A stretch of 64,000 bases of DNA from Candidatus Peribacteria bacterium (GTDB lineage: Bacteria; Patescibacteriota; Gracilibacteria; UBA1369; 2-02-FULL-48-14): NCBI GenBank assembly GCA_943349825.1, contig CALQZQ010000001.1, positions 211,155 through 275,154 on the forward strand, given 5' to 3'. Positions 18,612 to 27,202 of the stretch are shown here, piece by piece. The position numbers and the translations under genes were made by a program. The first letter of the stretch is position 1; each line of letters opens with the position of its first letter. The notes beneath the pieces are model-generated. The model was not told where the DNA came from. It saw nothing but the letters and a program-made list of their open reading frames with translations, and did not search any database.

Positions 18612-19291
18612 TAGTCGCTGAGACGAAGGTCTTCACGCTCGACGCTGCCTTCGTCTTCGAGAGCTGTTTTTGAAGGTAACCCGCGAAGGTGCGGCAGATT
18701 GGGGCTCATGAAAACGACTTTTACTTCCTCGGCTTCTCCTTCTTGCCAGTCGACGTCTTCTTTGCAGAGGTCAGGGACACCCAGCACTGCGGCTTGGTAC
18801 GCCATGATGTGCACGGGCTCGGCCAGTACTCCGCGGAGCATTGTTTTTTCGAATGGGATGTTGAGGTTCACTCTATCTCTTACTTTTGCACGGATTTCTC
18901 TTAAGTCTGCGCCGATTTCTTCATCTAGTTTTGTTAGTCCCAGGAAGTAGTCTATGCCTGCAAGTTGAGCTCGTCCGTAATCTTTAGGGTGGATTAAGTG
19001 CGTTTTTCCTTTCCTTTTTCTTTTAGAGGTCGATAAAACTCTCAATTGCGCATCTCGATGCAGAAAAGTTGTTGCCAAGCAGTCCAAGGGGTCTGGGATC
19101 TCTCTTCCCAAAGTTCTTTTTGGTACTTCGTTTCTTAAGATGCTTCCCACCAGGAATTTACTATCGTGGAGCGCATGCCACCAATCTTGGCGCATGTCTT
19201 CAAACAGGGCGCTGAGTTCCGGTCCGGTGAAGCGCCGGTTGAAGTGGGATCCGAATCTGTTGGGGTTCGCCGTCAGTTGAAGTCGTTCCAT
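18608..19291 (-). CDS. hypothetical protein
   Basis: A 227-residue soluble protein, charged and without a signal peptide. A patch of basic residues ('STSKRKRKGKTHLIHPKDYG', about residues 86-105) may bind nucleic acid. The N-terminus 'NPNRFGSHFNRRFTGPELSALFEDMRQDWWHALHDSKF' is rich in aromatics. No known domain is recognised. It is convergent with the small membrane protein. Upstream there is a spacer of about 111 bp shared with the 3D-domain gene. It looks like a real but lineage-specific gene. Confidence 0.6.
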   Translation of the reverse strand: MERLQLTANPNRFGSHFNRRFTGPELSALFEDMRQDWWHALHDSKFLVGSILRNEVPKRTLGREIPDPLDCLATTFLHRDAQLRVLSTSKRKRKGKTHLIHPKDYGRAQLAGIDYFLGLTKLDEEIGADLREIRAKVRDRVNLNIPFEKTMLRGVLAEPVHIMAYQAAVLGVPDLCKEDVDWQEGEAEEVKVVFMSPNLPHLRGLPSKTALEDEGSVEREDLRLSDY

Positions 19292-19370
19292 CTTTAGAAA
19301 GGAAGGTAATTAATCTTACAACTATCTCCCGTTTCGTCAATGCAAGTGGAGGGCTTAAGAGCCTGTTTTG

Positions 19371-19379
19371 TGCTATAAT
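19371..19379 (+). promoter_or_regulatory. extended -10 promoter TGCTATAAT
   Basis: TG-C-TATAAT is a perfect extended -10, 23 bp before the ATG at 19403, with no good -35. A GGCT-TAAG-AGCC stem lies just before it (19352-19363). Confidence 0.7.
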
Positions 19380-19402
19380 GGTGAGAAATCAAAAACAAAA
19401 AA

Positions 19403-20659
19403 ATGCAAACAAAAAGACTGACTGCGAGCTTGTTCGGACTCCTTTACGCCCTTCTGCAGGTGGCCATGCCCAGTACGGTGGCTTTTGCCGAAGACGTTCC
19501 TCCTCCTCCCGAGGAAGATGCTTACCCCTATTACGTGCAGACTTTCATCATTACCGCTTATTATTCTCCTTTGCTTGGCCAAGAACATTATGTGACCGGT
19601 TCTTACGACGGAGACATCTATCTGAACGGGAATGGAACCAACGGAGCCGACGGCACACCTGTATTCCCCGGAATGGTGGCCGCACCCAAAACGTATCCTT
19701 TTGGACTCAAACTTTATATTCCCGGTGTGGGAATGACCTCTATTCACGACCGTGGCGGCGCTATTGTTACCGCTGGAAATCGTGGGAATTCCTATGATCG
19801 CCTGGACATTTGGATGGGACATGGAGATGAAGGTCTGCGCAAGGCCCTCGGTTGGGGAAAACGCACTGTGGACGTACAAGTTTACGGCGAACAACCCGCC
19901 ATTGAAGAAGCCGTTTACTTCGACTCCTACATGACCGTAGAAAACTTCATGACTCAGACCGTTTTCAGCCCGCTTGAATTCCCCACAGATCTTTACTTTG
20001 GAAATTCCGGAGAAGAGATCCAAGAAATGCAGCAATACCTGCACGACTGGGGTTACCTGAGCATGGATCCCGATGGATTCTATAGCAGCGATACTGCCCA
20101 AGCCGTGTTCCAATTCCAGATGGATTTTGACATCGTGAACGGTCCGGATGAACTCGGGGCCGGACACTTTGGACCTGCAACTCGTCGCAAGTTCGATGAA
20201 CTCATCAAAAATGGCGGCGTTAGCGAAGAAACGGTAATGCTTCAACGTGGTCGCTCCCTCATGGCCAAGTACACCGATCTGTTTGAAGAAAAAGACCTTT
20301 TCATCACTTCTCTTGAGAAGGGCGACAGCGGCGACACGGTGCGCCAACTTCAAGACGAGCTGCGCAATTTGGGTTACCTCCGAATCGAACCTACGGGAAC
20401 CTTTGGAGAGACCACGGCTCACGCTTTGTTCAAATTCCAACAAGCTCAAGGACTCGTAGCCAGTGAAACTGATTCCGGTGCCGGTTACTTGGGGCCCAAC
20501 ACCCGCAATGCGCTGAATGCGATTATTGAAGCGCGCTATGAAGCCAAAAGTTTGATGGCCTACCAGCGTGAAGAACTCACGGCGGGACGCCTCACCTTGC
20601 CGCTGCCTTTCAATCAGGTGGCGCTCACTAAAGAGAGTCAGGGAGGATTGCCTCAATGA
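19403..20659 (+). CDS. secreted 3D-domain protein with two peptidoglycan-binding domains
   Basis: A 418-residue protein with a signal peptide (residues 1-29, ending AFA). Residues about 45-165 form a 3D (Asp-Asp-Asp, MltA/RlpA-like double-psi barrel) domain: 'FIITAYYSPL', 'GTPVFPGMVAAP', 'PFGLKLYIPGVGMTSIHDRGGAI', and 'DRLDIWMGHGDEGLRKALGWG'. Two PG_binding_1 repeats follow, with 'IQEMQQYLHDWGYLSMDPDGFYSSDTAQAVFQFQ' near residue 205 and 'VRQLQDELRNLGYLRIEPTGTFGETTAHALFKFQ' near residue 315. It probably acts on or binds cell-wall glycan. Its 3' end overlaps tsaE on the other strand by 32 bp. Confidence 0.88.
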   Translation: MQTKRLTASLFGLLYALLQVAMPSTVAFAEDVPPPPEEDAYPYYVQTFIITAYYSPLLGQEHYVTGSYDGDIYLNGNGTNGADGTPVFPGMVAAPKTYPFGLKLYIPGVGMTSIHDRGGAIVTAGNRGNSYDRLDIWMGHGDEGLRKALGWGKRTVDVQVYGEQPAIEEAVYFDSYMTVENFMTQTVFSPLEFPTDLYFGNSGEEIQEMQQYLHDWGYLSMDPDGFYSSDTAQAVFQFQMDFDIVNGPDELGAGHFGPATRRKFDELIKNGGVSEETVMLQRGRSLMAKYTDLFEEKDLFITSLEKGDSGDTVRQLQDELRNLGYLRIEPTGTFGETTAHALFKFQQAQGLVASETDSGAGYLGPNTRNALNAIIEARYEAKSLMAYQREELTAGRLTLPLPFNQVALTKESQGGLPQ

Positions 20660-21044
20660 GGCGCTGATCCTCGCCCTGATGCGTGAAACGTAATACGATG
20701 GTGTCCTCGGACGGCGCTTTTGACAAACGTTCTGGCCATTCGATGAGGACGATTTTTCCTTGGGCTGCGTGTTCCTCCAGTTGTGCTTCGATATCCAGGT
20801 CCGGGGCGTTCAAACGGTAGAGGTCTGCGTGCAGCAGTGCGCCATGGTCTTCCATGATCATGAAGGTGGGGCTTTTGATCTTGCTTTCTTCGATGCCCAG
20901 CGCGGCTCCGAGGCCTTTCACAAAAGTGGTTTTTCCGGCGCCCAAATCCCCATAGAGCAGCCACCAACGTGCTTCCGGATGCGCTTTTAGGAGCTCGGCG
21001 GCGAGCGCTTGGGTTTCCTGAGCATTTTTAGTCGTCTTAGCCAT
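20628..21044 (-). CDS. tsaE: tRNA t6A biosynthesis ATPase TsaE
   Basis: A 138-residue P-loop protein. The Walker A 'GDLGAGKTTFVKGLGAALG' and the 'SPTFMIMEDHG...LLHADLYRL' block are signatures of TsaE (YjeE). With TsaB and TsaD it makes N6-threonylcarbamoyladenosine at position 37 of ANN-decoding tRNAs. The start at MAKTTKN (21044) is preferred over an in-frame TTG five codons earlier. Its 5' end overlaps the -35 of the divergent M23 gene promoter, so the two may compete for polymerase. Confidence 0.93.
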   Translation of the reverse strand: MAKTTKNAQETQALAAELLKAHPEARWWLLYGDLGAGKTTFVKGLGAALGIEESKIKSPTFMIMEDHGALLHADLYRLNAPDLDIEAQLEEHAAQGKIVLIEWPERLSKAPSEDTIVLRFTHQGEDQRLIEAILPDSL

Positions 21045-21072
21045 TGAAAAAAGTGTCAAAATCAGGTATAAT
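21044..21072 (+). promoter_or_regulatory. promoter TTGAAA-17-TATAAT
   Basis: TTGAAA at 21044-21049 and TATAAT at 21067-21072 are spaced 17 bp. They drive the M23/SLH gene at 21101. The -35 overlaps the tsaE start codon on the other strand. Confidence 0.75.
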
Positions 21073-21100
21073 ATAGAGATTTATTGAAACAAAAACAAAT

Positions 21101-23302
21101 ATGCACCCTTTGAAACGTCTGCTCCGCAATTCCAATGCTCGTGAATGGGTCGGGCTTCTTGCCCTCATGGCCCTTTCGGTCAGCAGCGTGATGACGAACT
21201 ACGATGGGCATTTCTTTTTGACTTCCGTCACTTCCTACACGGCCGCTCCTTTCGATGGAACCGTGATGCCCATTCAAAAGACCCCTGATTGGTCCAATTT
21301 GAAAAGTGGCGAGGACGATTACACTTATTCTCAACTTTCCAGTTCAAAATTCGTCACTATTCCTGAGTACCGCAACGACTATCTCACTTACCCGAGCGCA
21401 GATTTGAAGAGCTACACCGGAACGGATGCCTTGATTCGAAATACCAAGATCACTTACCCCACTCCTTACGCCGGCAATTACATGCTCAACGATTGTGGAG
21501 AGGGCTGTGGCAGTCATCCTGCCGTGGACATCAAAACTCTACGGGATACTCCGGTTTATGCCATTGCCAACGGGGTGGTTTCTGACGCCGGCACTTCCAG
21601 CAGTTGGGGAAATTACATTGTGATTGAACACCGCGATGTGCCGAACCCCGCCAGCCCCAGCCAAACCACTACTCTTTATTCTTCCTATTCTCACTTGGAC
21701 GAGCTCTTTGTGGCGGACAACCAAGTCGTGAGCAAAGGTGCCGTGATTGGAGAAGTGGGTGACACCGGAACTGCGACCACCGACCATTTGCATTTTCAAA
21801 TCGACACAGCCAGTGCCCCTTGGCACCCTTATTGGCCTTTCACCACGGCTGAAGCCAATGCCGCCGGTTACGACTTTTGGGACGCTGTGAACTATGGTGT
21901 GGGTATGGACAACCTCTATAAATACACCACCAACCCCCTCGATTTCGTTCAGGACAACCTGGATGCGAGTGCGACCATTGCCAGCACCGCGGTGACGACG
22001 ACCACGACGACTACAAGCAGCACGGACACAAGTACTAGCGCTTCAACCGACACGAGTACTGTGACTTCAACAACATCGGAGGAAGACTCGACTGCGTCGA
22101 GTGTAGTGACCATCAACTTTGAAAGCATGCGCATTGATACCCCTTATTTTGCGCAACCTGGCCAAAATCCGGAGGTGACGCTCAGCCTTTTGGACGGCAA
22201 TGGTGAAATCATGACGAACGGAACTTTCGACGGCAGCATGACCGTGACGGTTTCCGACGAAAACGTGGGAAAACTCAACCGCAGTTCCCTCACCATGGCT
22301 GACTTCTCTGACGGCGTGGCGACTTTAAACTTCTATGCCGATCATGAGGGGGAAGTGACCCTGGCGGCCAGTACAGCGGGACGTACATACACGTCTTCCC
22401 TGCTGTATGTAGTGGACAACATTGAACCTTTTCATAACTTTGGAGTAGCCCACGACGGCTATTTCGTTCCGGGTAAGGCGGAGCTCATTCAAATTCAAGC
22501 TCAAGACATGGCCGGCAATCCTACTCCGAGTTTCAATAAGGAAGGCACCATTGAACTCAGCATCGTTTCCGGTTCCGGAACTTTGGAACCTTCTCGCTTG
22601 GATCGTAAAGACTTTCCCACCGGCATTGCCGAAGTCACCTTCACCGGAGACAGCAATACGAATGTGGTGATTCGAGTGACGTATGGAACGAAGGAGGCCG
22701 ACAGTAAAACTTTGGAATCCCGTCTTTTCAGTGATCTCGACACCAGCAACGCCTACTACTCTGCTGTGAGCTTCTTGTTCGACCAAGGCACGGTGGAGGG
22801 TTACCCCGATGGCAGCTTCCAACCTGACCGCACCGTTTCTCGCGTGGAAGCCCTTAAGTTCATTTTTAGCGGCATGGAAGAAGGAACTCAGTCCGGGCTC
22901 TCCGTGCACTTCAGCGACACTTATTCTTCTGAATGGTATTACAATTTCCTGGCCAGTGCTTACTCCATTGGCGTGGTTCAAGGTTATTCCGACGGCAGCT
23001 TCAAACCTTCCCAAGGAGTGAACCGCGTGGAATTCCTGAAGATGTTACTCAACACGGTGGACATTTCCGTCGACCCTGTGGTGGGCACAAATCCTTATGA
23101 AGACGTGGACAACTTGTCCTGGTATGCGCCTTATGTGCAGTATGCAAAAGAGAAAAATCTTTTCCCCATCAGCGGCAGTTATTTCAACCCTTCCGACCCC
23201 ATGAGTCGTCTGGAAGTGGCCGAAGTGATTTACCGCATGATCACAGTGAACGACAACGACGACCAGTCTTATTCAGTGCTGCTGAGGCCGGAGAATCCTT
23301 AG
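21101..23302 (+). CDS. secreted M23 metallopeptidase with SLH repeats
   Basis: A 733-residue exported protein with a hydrophobic N-terminal segment (about residues 17-32). A LytM/M23 peptidase domain covers about residues 115-240 with zinc-ligand motifs H139-x3-D143 ('GSHPAVDIK') and 'HLHFQID' (H229 and H231), plus 'YSHLDE' (H198). These enzymes cut peptidoglycan cross-bridges. A Ser/Thr-rich linker (about 290-335) leads to Ig-like strands. Three C-terminal SLH repeats follow ('GTVEGYPDGSFQPDRTVSRVEALKFI', 'GVVQGYSDGSFKPSQGVNRVEFLKML' and a third ending 'SRLEVAEVIYRMI'), so the enzyme is probably tethered to the wall polymer. Confidence 0.92.
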   Translation: MHPLKRLLRNSNAREWVGLLALMALSVSSVMTNYDGHFFLTSVTSYTAAPFDGTVMPIQKTPDWSNLKSGEDDYTYSQLSSSKFVTIPEYRNDYLTYPSADLKSYTGTDALIRNTKITYPTPYAGNYMLNDCGEGCGSHPAVDIKTLRDTPVYAIANGVVSDAGTSSSWGNYIVIEHRDVPNPASPSQTTTLYSSYSHLDELFVADNQVVSKGAVIGEVGDTGTATTDHLHFQIDTASAPWHPYWPFTTAEANAAGYDFWDAVNYGVGMDNLYKYTTNPLDFVQDNLDASATIASTAVTTTTTTTSSTDTSTSASTDTSTVTSTTSEEDSTASSVVTINFESMRIDTPYFAQPGQNPEVTLSLLDGNGEIMTNGTFDGSMTVTVSDENVGKLNRSSLTMADFSDGVATLNFYADHEGEVTLAASTAGRTYTSSLLYVVDNIEPFHNFGVAHDGYFVPGKAELIQIQAQDMAGNPTPSFNKEGTIELSIVSGSGTLEPSRLDRKDFPTGIAEVTFTGDSNTNVVIRVTYGTKEADSKTLESRLFSDLDTSNAYYSAVSFLFDQGTVEGYPDGSFQPDRTVSRVEALKFIFSGMEEGTQSGLSVHFSDTYSSEWYYNFLASAYSIGVVQGYSDGSFKPSQGVNRVEFLKMLLNTVDISVDPVVGTNPYEDVDNLSWYAPYVQYAKEKNLFPISGSYFNPSDPMSRLEVAEVIYRMITVNDNDDQSYSVLLRPENP

Positions 23303-23368
23303 GCGGTGCAGTGAGTCTTTCCATCGTTCCGCTTTCTGGTATCATGCCCTCTTGAACCTTATTTCACT

Positions 23369-23620
23369 ATGGCAGATGGACTTGGTCCCAGAACGGATTT
23401 TGGCCCTGAAGCGTTTGTCTATAAAGTTGCGGCAGGACGACTGCAGTCTATTCCCTGTCGTGTGGATCCAGGGGATCTGCTGGTACGCCCCAGCGGGCTT
23501 TATGTGATTGAAAATTGTGCGCCTGAAGATGTGGTCTGCCTGGCTAGTTCATTGACCTGGCATCTACAAACCCAGCGCAATGAGCTGGGGAGACTGCTGG
23601 GAGAAAAATTCGAGGCTTAG
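23369..23620 (+). CDS. small hypothetical protein
   Basis: An 83-residue soluble protein starting MADGLGPRTDFGPEAFVYKV. It has three Cys and no recognisable domain. A TATCAT -10-like box lies near 23339. Its stop overlaps the convergent neighbour by 4 bp. It could be a lineage-specific gene; codon use looks coding, but the short length limits confidence. Confidence 0.5.
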   Translation: MADGLGPRTDFGPEAFVYKVAAGRLQSIPCRVDPGDLLVRPSGLYVIENCAPEDVVCLASSLTWHLQTQRNELGRLLGEKFEA

Positions 23621-24051
23621 GCTTCGCCTTCCGTCGACGCTATGGTCGCTCCTATCTTTTCTACGATTTCATCCAGAGCTCCCTGAACTTGGCCTGACTC
23701 TAAGAGTAGATCTCTGGGCAGTTTTGCCAAACACTCAGGGGTATTTTTTGCGCCCTCTGGAACTTCTATGCGCTCGCAAACAAATTCCATGAAAGGCATG
23801 GATTTCAGTTCACGACTCAAGTGCTCATTGAGGTCGTCTTCTTGGCCATCGTTGTAGATCACCATGGTGTCCATGAATTGCGCCATGAGTTTTTCAAAAT
23901 AGCTTCGTACTTTTTCAGGGGCCAGATCGACTTTCCAGGGGAATTCCTCATCCGATTCATCTTTCTGCAATGCTCCCACTTCTTCCGCAATTTTCATGAG
24001 CATCATGCTGTGTCTTATGTAGCCCTTCATGTGTGGAAGATTGCGGCCCAT
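23617..24051 (-). CDS. hypothetical helical protein
   Basis: A 144-residue protein starting MGRNLPHMKGYIRHSMMLMKIAEEVG. It is acidic and largely helical, with no membrane segment. The frame is open upstream to 24162, but that extension is hydrophobic nonsense-like sequence from a TTG start, so the ATG at 24051 is preferred. No family is recognised. Convergent with the 83-residue ORF. Confidence 0.55.
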   Translation of the reverse strand: MGRNLPHMKGYIRHSMMLMKIAEEVGALQKDESDEEFPWKVDLAPEKVRSYFEKLMAQFMDTMVIYNDGQEDDLNEHLSRELKSMPFMEFVCERIEVPEGAKNTPECLAKLPRDLLLESGQVQGALDEIVEKIGATIASTEGEA

Positions 24052-24191
24052 AGCGAAGCGGCAACTTGAGATCCGTAAAATCCAAAGGGATAAACTCTGA
24101 CGTATGGGAGGAAAGTTCCACGTGAAAGTGGTTAGAGCTAAAACAGTGCTTAAAGCTAACAAAGATGGCGCTGGAGTGTCAATCTTTGAAG

Positions 24192-24401
24192 CTAGAACAT
24201 CCCTTTCTCTTTGAGCATCAGCAAGCCCCAGATGGCGAAGAAAATCACCATGGCCCAGCCAAAATGATTGGCTTTTTCTTCTTCACCCCGGCGTTGAAAA
24301 AAGAAATACAGGAAGAAAGAGAATATGAAGAACATGAACATCAGGTAGGCCCAGGGCGAACTCGAGGCAAAGTTGAGGCCGAAGAAAGAAAATTGGTACA
24401 T
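24192..24401 (-). CDS. small two-TM membrane protein
   Basis: A 69-residue protein made of two hydrophobic helices ('WAYLMFMFFIFSFFLYFFF', then 'FGWAMVIFFAIWGLLML') separated by a charged QRRGEEEKAN turn. It lies 10 bp after the SLH protein gene on the same strand, so it is likely cotranscribed with it. No family is recognised. Confidence 0.6.
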   Translation of the reverse strand: MYQFSFFGLNFASSSPWAYLMFMFFIFSFFLYFFFQRRGEEEKANHFGWAMVIFFAIWGLLMLKEKGMF

Positions 24402-24411
24402 GCCTAGTAGG

Positions 24412-25485
24412 TCAGTCCGCTGGATTCATGGATTCCAGGCCCAAACCTTCCAAGCCATCGTTGCAAGCTTGTGAGCGGATGTCTTCCAACTCCTCAGCGA
24501 CTTCTTGAGCACAACTGAAGGTGATCCAACGACCCGAGCTGTCTTCGATGTAATTGGACAAGTCGGCGTCGGGACTCCAATCTGCATATTCTGGGCTGTA
24601 CACTTCTACGGAGAAAATGCTATTTCTTCCTTCTTCGCCACTGCCATCTGCAGTGGGGTAATAGAACTCGTAGGAAGTGTAATATTCGTTATAGGCTCCC
24701 GCATAGTTGTGCACAAAAACATAAACGTCTTCCGGATCCACTCCCAGCAAGGGTGCGTGGGCTATTGAAAAACCATAGTATTCACCAATAAAAGAGAAAT
24801 CTTCACCCAAGTTTTCATAGTAACCCGCCGATTGATCGGTTATGGCAACCGCGCCTGGATAGTAAATGCTGTTACGGTAAAGGAGTTCCGCCACAGCTCC
24901 CCGATTCATGACATCATCCAAAGTCCCCACGTAGCCACTGATGTAAGTGAAGAAGTAATAGCCAGGAGAGTTTTGTACGATCTGAACTTGCTCAGCGAGA
25001 TAGTTTACATAGGGGTCATACCAGTAGGTGTCCCAGTAGATTTGTGGCGGCGTACCCACCTGTGACTCCAGAATCATTTTAAATCCTTCGGCTACCTTCA
25101 CGTCATCTGCCGGGCGAAAAGTGCTTGCTCCATCGTCCCCATTGATCCAAGCCTTTGCTTGGGCACAGTAAACGTAATCGGTGTACCAATCTTCAGGGAC
25201 ATCGCTGAAGGTCTTGGTCGCACCTTCGGCACAAGCGGCCACATCCTCTTCCATGACCCCTGAAGCCAGGACTAAAACCTTGGACAATTCTGCTCGATTG
25301 ATATTGGCACTTCCTGCAAAGGTGCCATCGGGATAACCCGTGAAAACACCTGCTTCTGCCATCTGATAAACTGCTTCAAAATTTCCGAAATACGTATCCA
25401 AATCTGGATAAGGGAGTCCGGCAGCCGATGCTGAAGGAGTTGCTAGAAAAGAAATCAGGCCGAGAGAAGCGATCATTTTTTTCAT
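24412..25485 (-). CDS. secreted SLH-domain protein
   Basis: A 357-residue surface protein with a signal peptide (MKKMIASLGLISFLATPSASA). SLH repeats occupy the N-terminal half: 'YQMAEAGVFTGYPDGTFAGSANINRAELSKVLVLASG', then 'YVYCAQAKAWINGDDGASTFRPADDVKVAEGFKMILES', then a third ending 'DDVMNRGAVAELLYRNSIYY'. The C-terminal half is Tyr/Asp-rich and unassigned. SLH domains bind pyruvylated wall polymer. The ATG at 25485 is chosen because the 54 residues upstream are not signal-like. csaB in this window (57428-58489) fits this anchoring mode. Confidence 0.88.
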   Translation of the reverse strand: MKKMIASLGLISFLATPSASAAGLPYPDLDTYFGNFEAVYQMAEAGVFTGYPDGTFAGSANINRAELSKVLVLASGVMEEDVAACAEGATKTFSDVPEDWYTDYVYCAQAKAWINGDDGASTFRPADDVKVAEGFKMILESQVGTPPQIYWDTYWYDPYVNYLAEQVQIVQNSPGYYFFTYISGYVGTLDDVMNRGAVAELLYRNSIYYPGAVAITDQSAGYYENLGEDFSFIGEYYGFSIAHAPLLGVDPEDVYVFVHNYAGAYNEYYTSYEFYYPTADGSGEEGRNSIFSVEVYSPEYADWSPDADLSNYIEDSSGRWITFSCAQEVAEELEDIRSQACNDGLEGLGLESMNPAD

Positions 25486-25561
25486 AATGGCGTGGTTAGG
25501 ATTGTAGTGTAATATCGTTTCAGAATTTAATCCACACCATATGTTCAGTGTTACGAAAGGC

Positions 25562-25873
25562 ATGAATAAGAAAGCTTGGGCCATTGCTTTGATAGTATTT
25601 GTCATCTTAGCTTTGGGTCTTTTTACGATCTTTGCCATCAGCCACATCGATATTTTCCCTGGGACTGCCTACACTTACGATTCTGCCACTCATCTGCTGA
25701 CCCCCTACAGTCAAACCATCAGCCTCAAAGATCACCTTGAATCCATGAATTATAGGTACGAAAGTGATTACGATGAACTGAATGTGTTTGGCTATGCACT
25801 TGCCTTCTTTTTAATCGTTGTTCTCCCCGCGGCCATTGGTTTCTTTGTTGGAAAAAAATTTGGGGATGCCTAG
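25562..25873 (+). CDS. small two-TM membrane protein
   Basis: A 103-residue protein, MNKKAWAIALIVFVILALGLFTIFAIS..., with an N-terminal transmembrane helix and a second near the C-terminus ('YALAFFLIVVLPAAIGFFVGKKFG'). The middle (about 45 residues) would lie outside the membrane. An in-frame ATG at 25541 is an alternative start. It is divergent from the SLH gene. The function is unknown. Confidence 0.6.
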   Translation: MNKKAWAIALIVFVILALGLFTIFAISHIDIFPGTAYTYDSATHLLTPYSQTISLKDHLESMNYRYESDYDELNVFGYALAFFLIVVLPAAIGFFVGKKFGDA

Positions 25874-25941
25874 TGAAGCGCGCTTAGGCGTGTCTGGACA
25901 AAATGGCCTGAACAGCTTATGATTCGGCCTTATCATTCGCC

Positions 25942-26757
25942 ATGGAAGCTTCCAGAAGAATAGAAACCCATCAGGATGGTCGCTCCGTAGAGCTTCCGGT
26001 TTTTGATGGAGAGCATGTGGCTCCAGACCGAAAACTTTTTGAGGAGTGGCTTCAATCTGCCTTGGCGCGTGAAGATGCAGGAATAGATTTGGGGGACATT
26101 TATCTACGCCCTGTGAAGGCGGCGATTCCCATTAGATGGCCATTCGCCCATTTAGAAGAAGCTGGTCTTGGTCATCATGGGATTGGTACTTATACCGATA
26201 GAAGCCCCGTCCCCAATCACCGCTACCTTATTGTGGAAGATGCCGACGGGCAACGCTATGCCGGTGAAGATTTTGAAAAAGGTGCGTGGATTGGCGGGAG
26301 GCGTGAAGCAGATCTTTATAAAAGAATTAGGGCAGAAGTCGATTCAAGTCACTGGTGTGTGAATGTTTCTATTTGTTCTTTAAAGGCTACTGGTGCTCTC
26401 CAGTGGAGTCCCCGTGTTCGAATCCCCTTTCCAGAAAATTTACGCGGTGAAGATTGTGACATTCGTTTGTTTGGAAACAAACTAGGAGCGACTCGGGTAC
26501 ATAACGCGGCATTAACTGCTCTACTCAATGAGCATTTTGGTAGACCCGTTCAAATGGTGAGACTGGATGAGATGGTCTGGGAAGGAGATGAGGCCCTTCC
26601 TGAAAGTGTTATGACACGAGTGTGGGGAAATGACGGCGCGCCTCTACATTTACTCTCCGAAGAGAGCATGGCATTGGCAGAACAAAAAGCCGTCGACCAG
26701 ATGGGCGAGGAAAAGGCCTCACGGCTCCCCCTCGTCCGTGGCGACCTGATCTGGTGA
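25942..26757 (+). CDS. MOSC-like protein, N-terminal part (frameshifted)
   Basis: This 271-codon frame carries the N-terminal barrel-like region of a MOSC (Moco sulfurase C-terminal) protein: 'VPNHRYLIVEDADGQRYAG' and 'NAALTALLNEHFGRPVQMVRLDE', followed by 'RVWGNDGAPLHLLSEESMALAEQ', the spot where MOSC proteins have 'pvhLlt..sl..l'. It stops just before the family's 'RPDLVIRG' segment, which continues in another frame in the next ORF. A single-base deletion, perhaps in the C5 run at 26727-26731, would explain the split. MOSC proteins bind molybdenum cofactor or carry sulfur; the exact substrate here is unknown. Confidence 0.65.
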   Translation: MEASRRIETHQDGRSVELPVFDGEHVAPDRKLFEEWLQSALAREDAGIDLGDIYLRPVKAAIPIRWPFAHLEEAGLGHHGIGTYTDRSPVPNHRYLIVEDADGQRYAGEDFEKGAWIGGRREADLYKRIRAEVDSSHWCVNVSICSLKATGALQWSPRVRIPFPENLRGEDCDIRLFGNKLGATRVHNAALTALLNEHFGRPVQMVRLDEMVWEGDEALPESVMTRVWGNDGAPLHLLSEESMALAEQKAVDQMGEEKASRLPLVRGDLIW

Positions 26758-27104
26758 TTCGTGGTAAACAGGAACCTTTAGTGCCTCATCTAGAGGATGA
26801 GATCGCCGTTTGGGCTATCCCTTCTAAAGATGGAAGTGGACATGTTTTTGTTCAAACCGTGAGAGGTACTCCACGTTGTGCCGGAATGCAGGGGAACTAC
26901 GGTGTGGTCAATAAGTACCGCCCCAAAGAACCTCGAGACCGTCGAGATGGAAAAAAAGAAGCTCAACAACGGCCTCTCTTTGGAGTAAATGCCATTTCTC
27001 CCTTTGCCACGGGAACGAGAGTCATTGAAAGTGACCGTCCAGTCATACCTGTGGCAGCTCGACCTCCATTCGAAGAACGATGGGAGGGAAAATGGAGAAG
27101 CTGA
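26754..27104 (+). CDS. MOSC-like protein, C-terminal part (frameshifted)
   Basis: A 116-codon frame, nominally from GTG, that completes the MOSC domain. Reading the same frame slightly upstream gives 'PRPWRPDLVIRG', and downstream come 'VRGTPRCAGMQGNYG' (Cys and Arg positions of the family's C-x-R-C block), then 'PLFGVNAISPFATGTRVIESDRPVIPV', the final MOSC strands. It overlaps the upstream fragment by 4 bp in a different frame, so it is likely one broken gene rather than two genes. Its stop is inside the hairpin that follows tRNA-Arg on the other strand. Confidence 0.6.
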   Translation: MIRGKQEPLVPHLEDEIAVWAIPSKDGSGHVFVQTVRGTPRCAGMQGNYGVVNKYRPKEPRDRRDGKKEAQQRPLFGVNAISPFATGTRVIESDRPVIPVAARPPFEERWEGKWRS

Positions 27105-27119
27105 TTCGGCTGCGCCGAA
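27105..27119 (-). terminator. hairpin after tRNA-Arg
   Basis: On the minus strand, TTCGGC-GCA-GCCGAA is a perfect 6-bp stem that starts 2 nt after the encoded CCA of tRNA-Arg. The hairpin after tRNA-Leu (9578-9592) has the same spacing and the same core GGCGNAGCC. Confidence 0.5.
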
Positions 27120-27121
27120 GA

Positions 27122-27197
27122 TGGTGTCCCGGGGTGGAATCGAACCACCGACCAACAGCTTAGAAGGCTGCTGCTCTATCCACTGAGCTACCGGGAC
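27122..27197 (-). tRNA. tRNA-Arg (UCU)
   Basis: A 76-nt tRNA on the minus strand. The acceptor stem is GTCCCGG/CCGGGAC with discriminator A and an encoded CCA. The D-arm is GCTCAGTGGATAGAGC, the anticodon loop is CTTCTAA with anticodon TCT, and the T-arm is GGTGG-TTCGATT-CCACC. It reads AGA codons. Confidence 0.97.
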
Positions 27198-27202
27198 GTG
27201 GG

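Noticed and set aside
19373..20656. Minus-strand 427-codon open frame
   Set aside because: It lies opposite the 3D/peptidoglycan-binding gene, which has clear domains, a signal peptide and a promoter.
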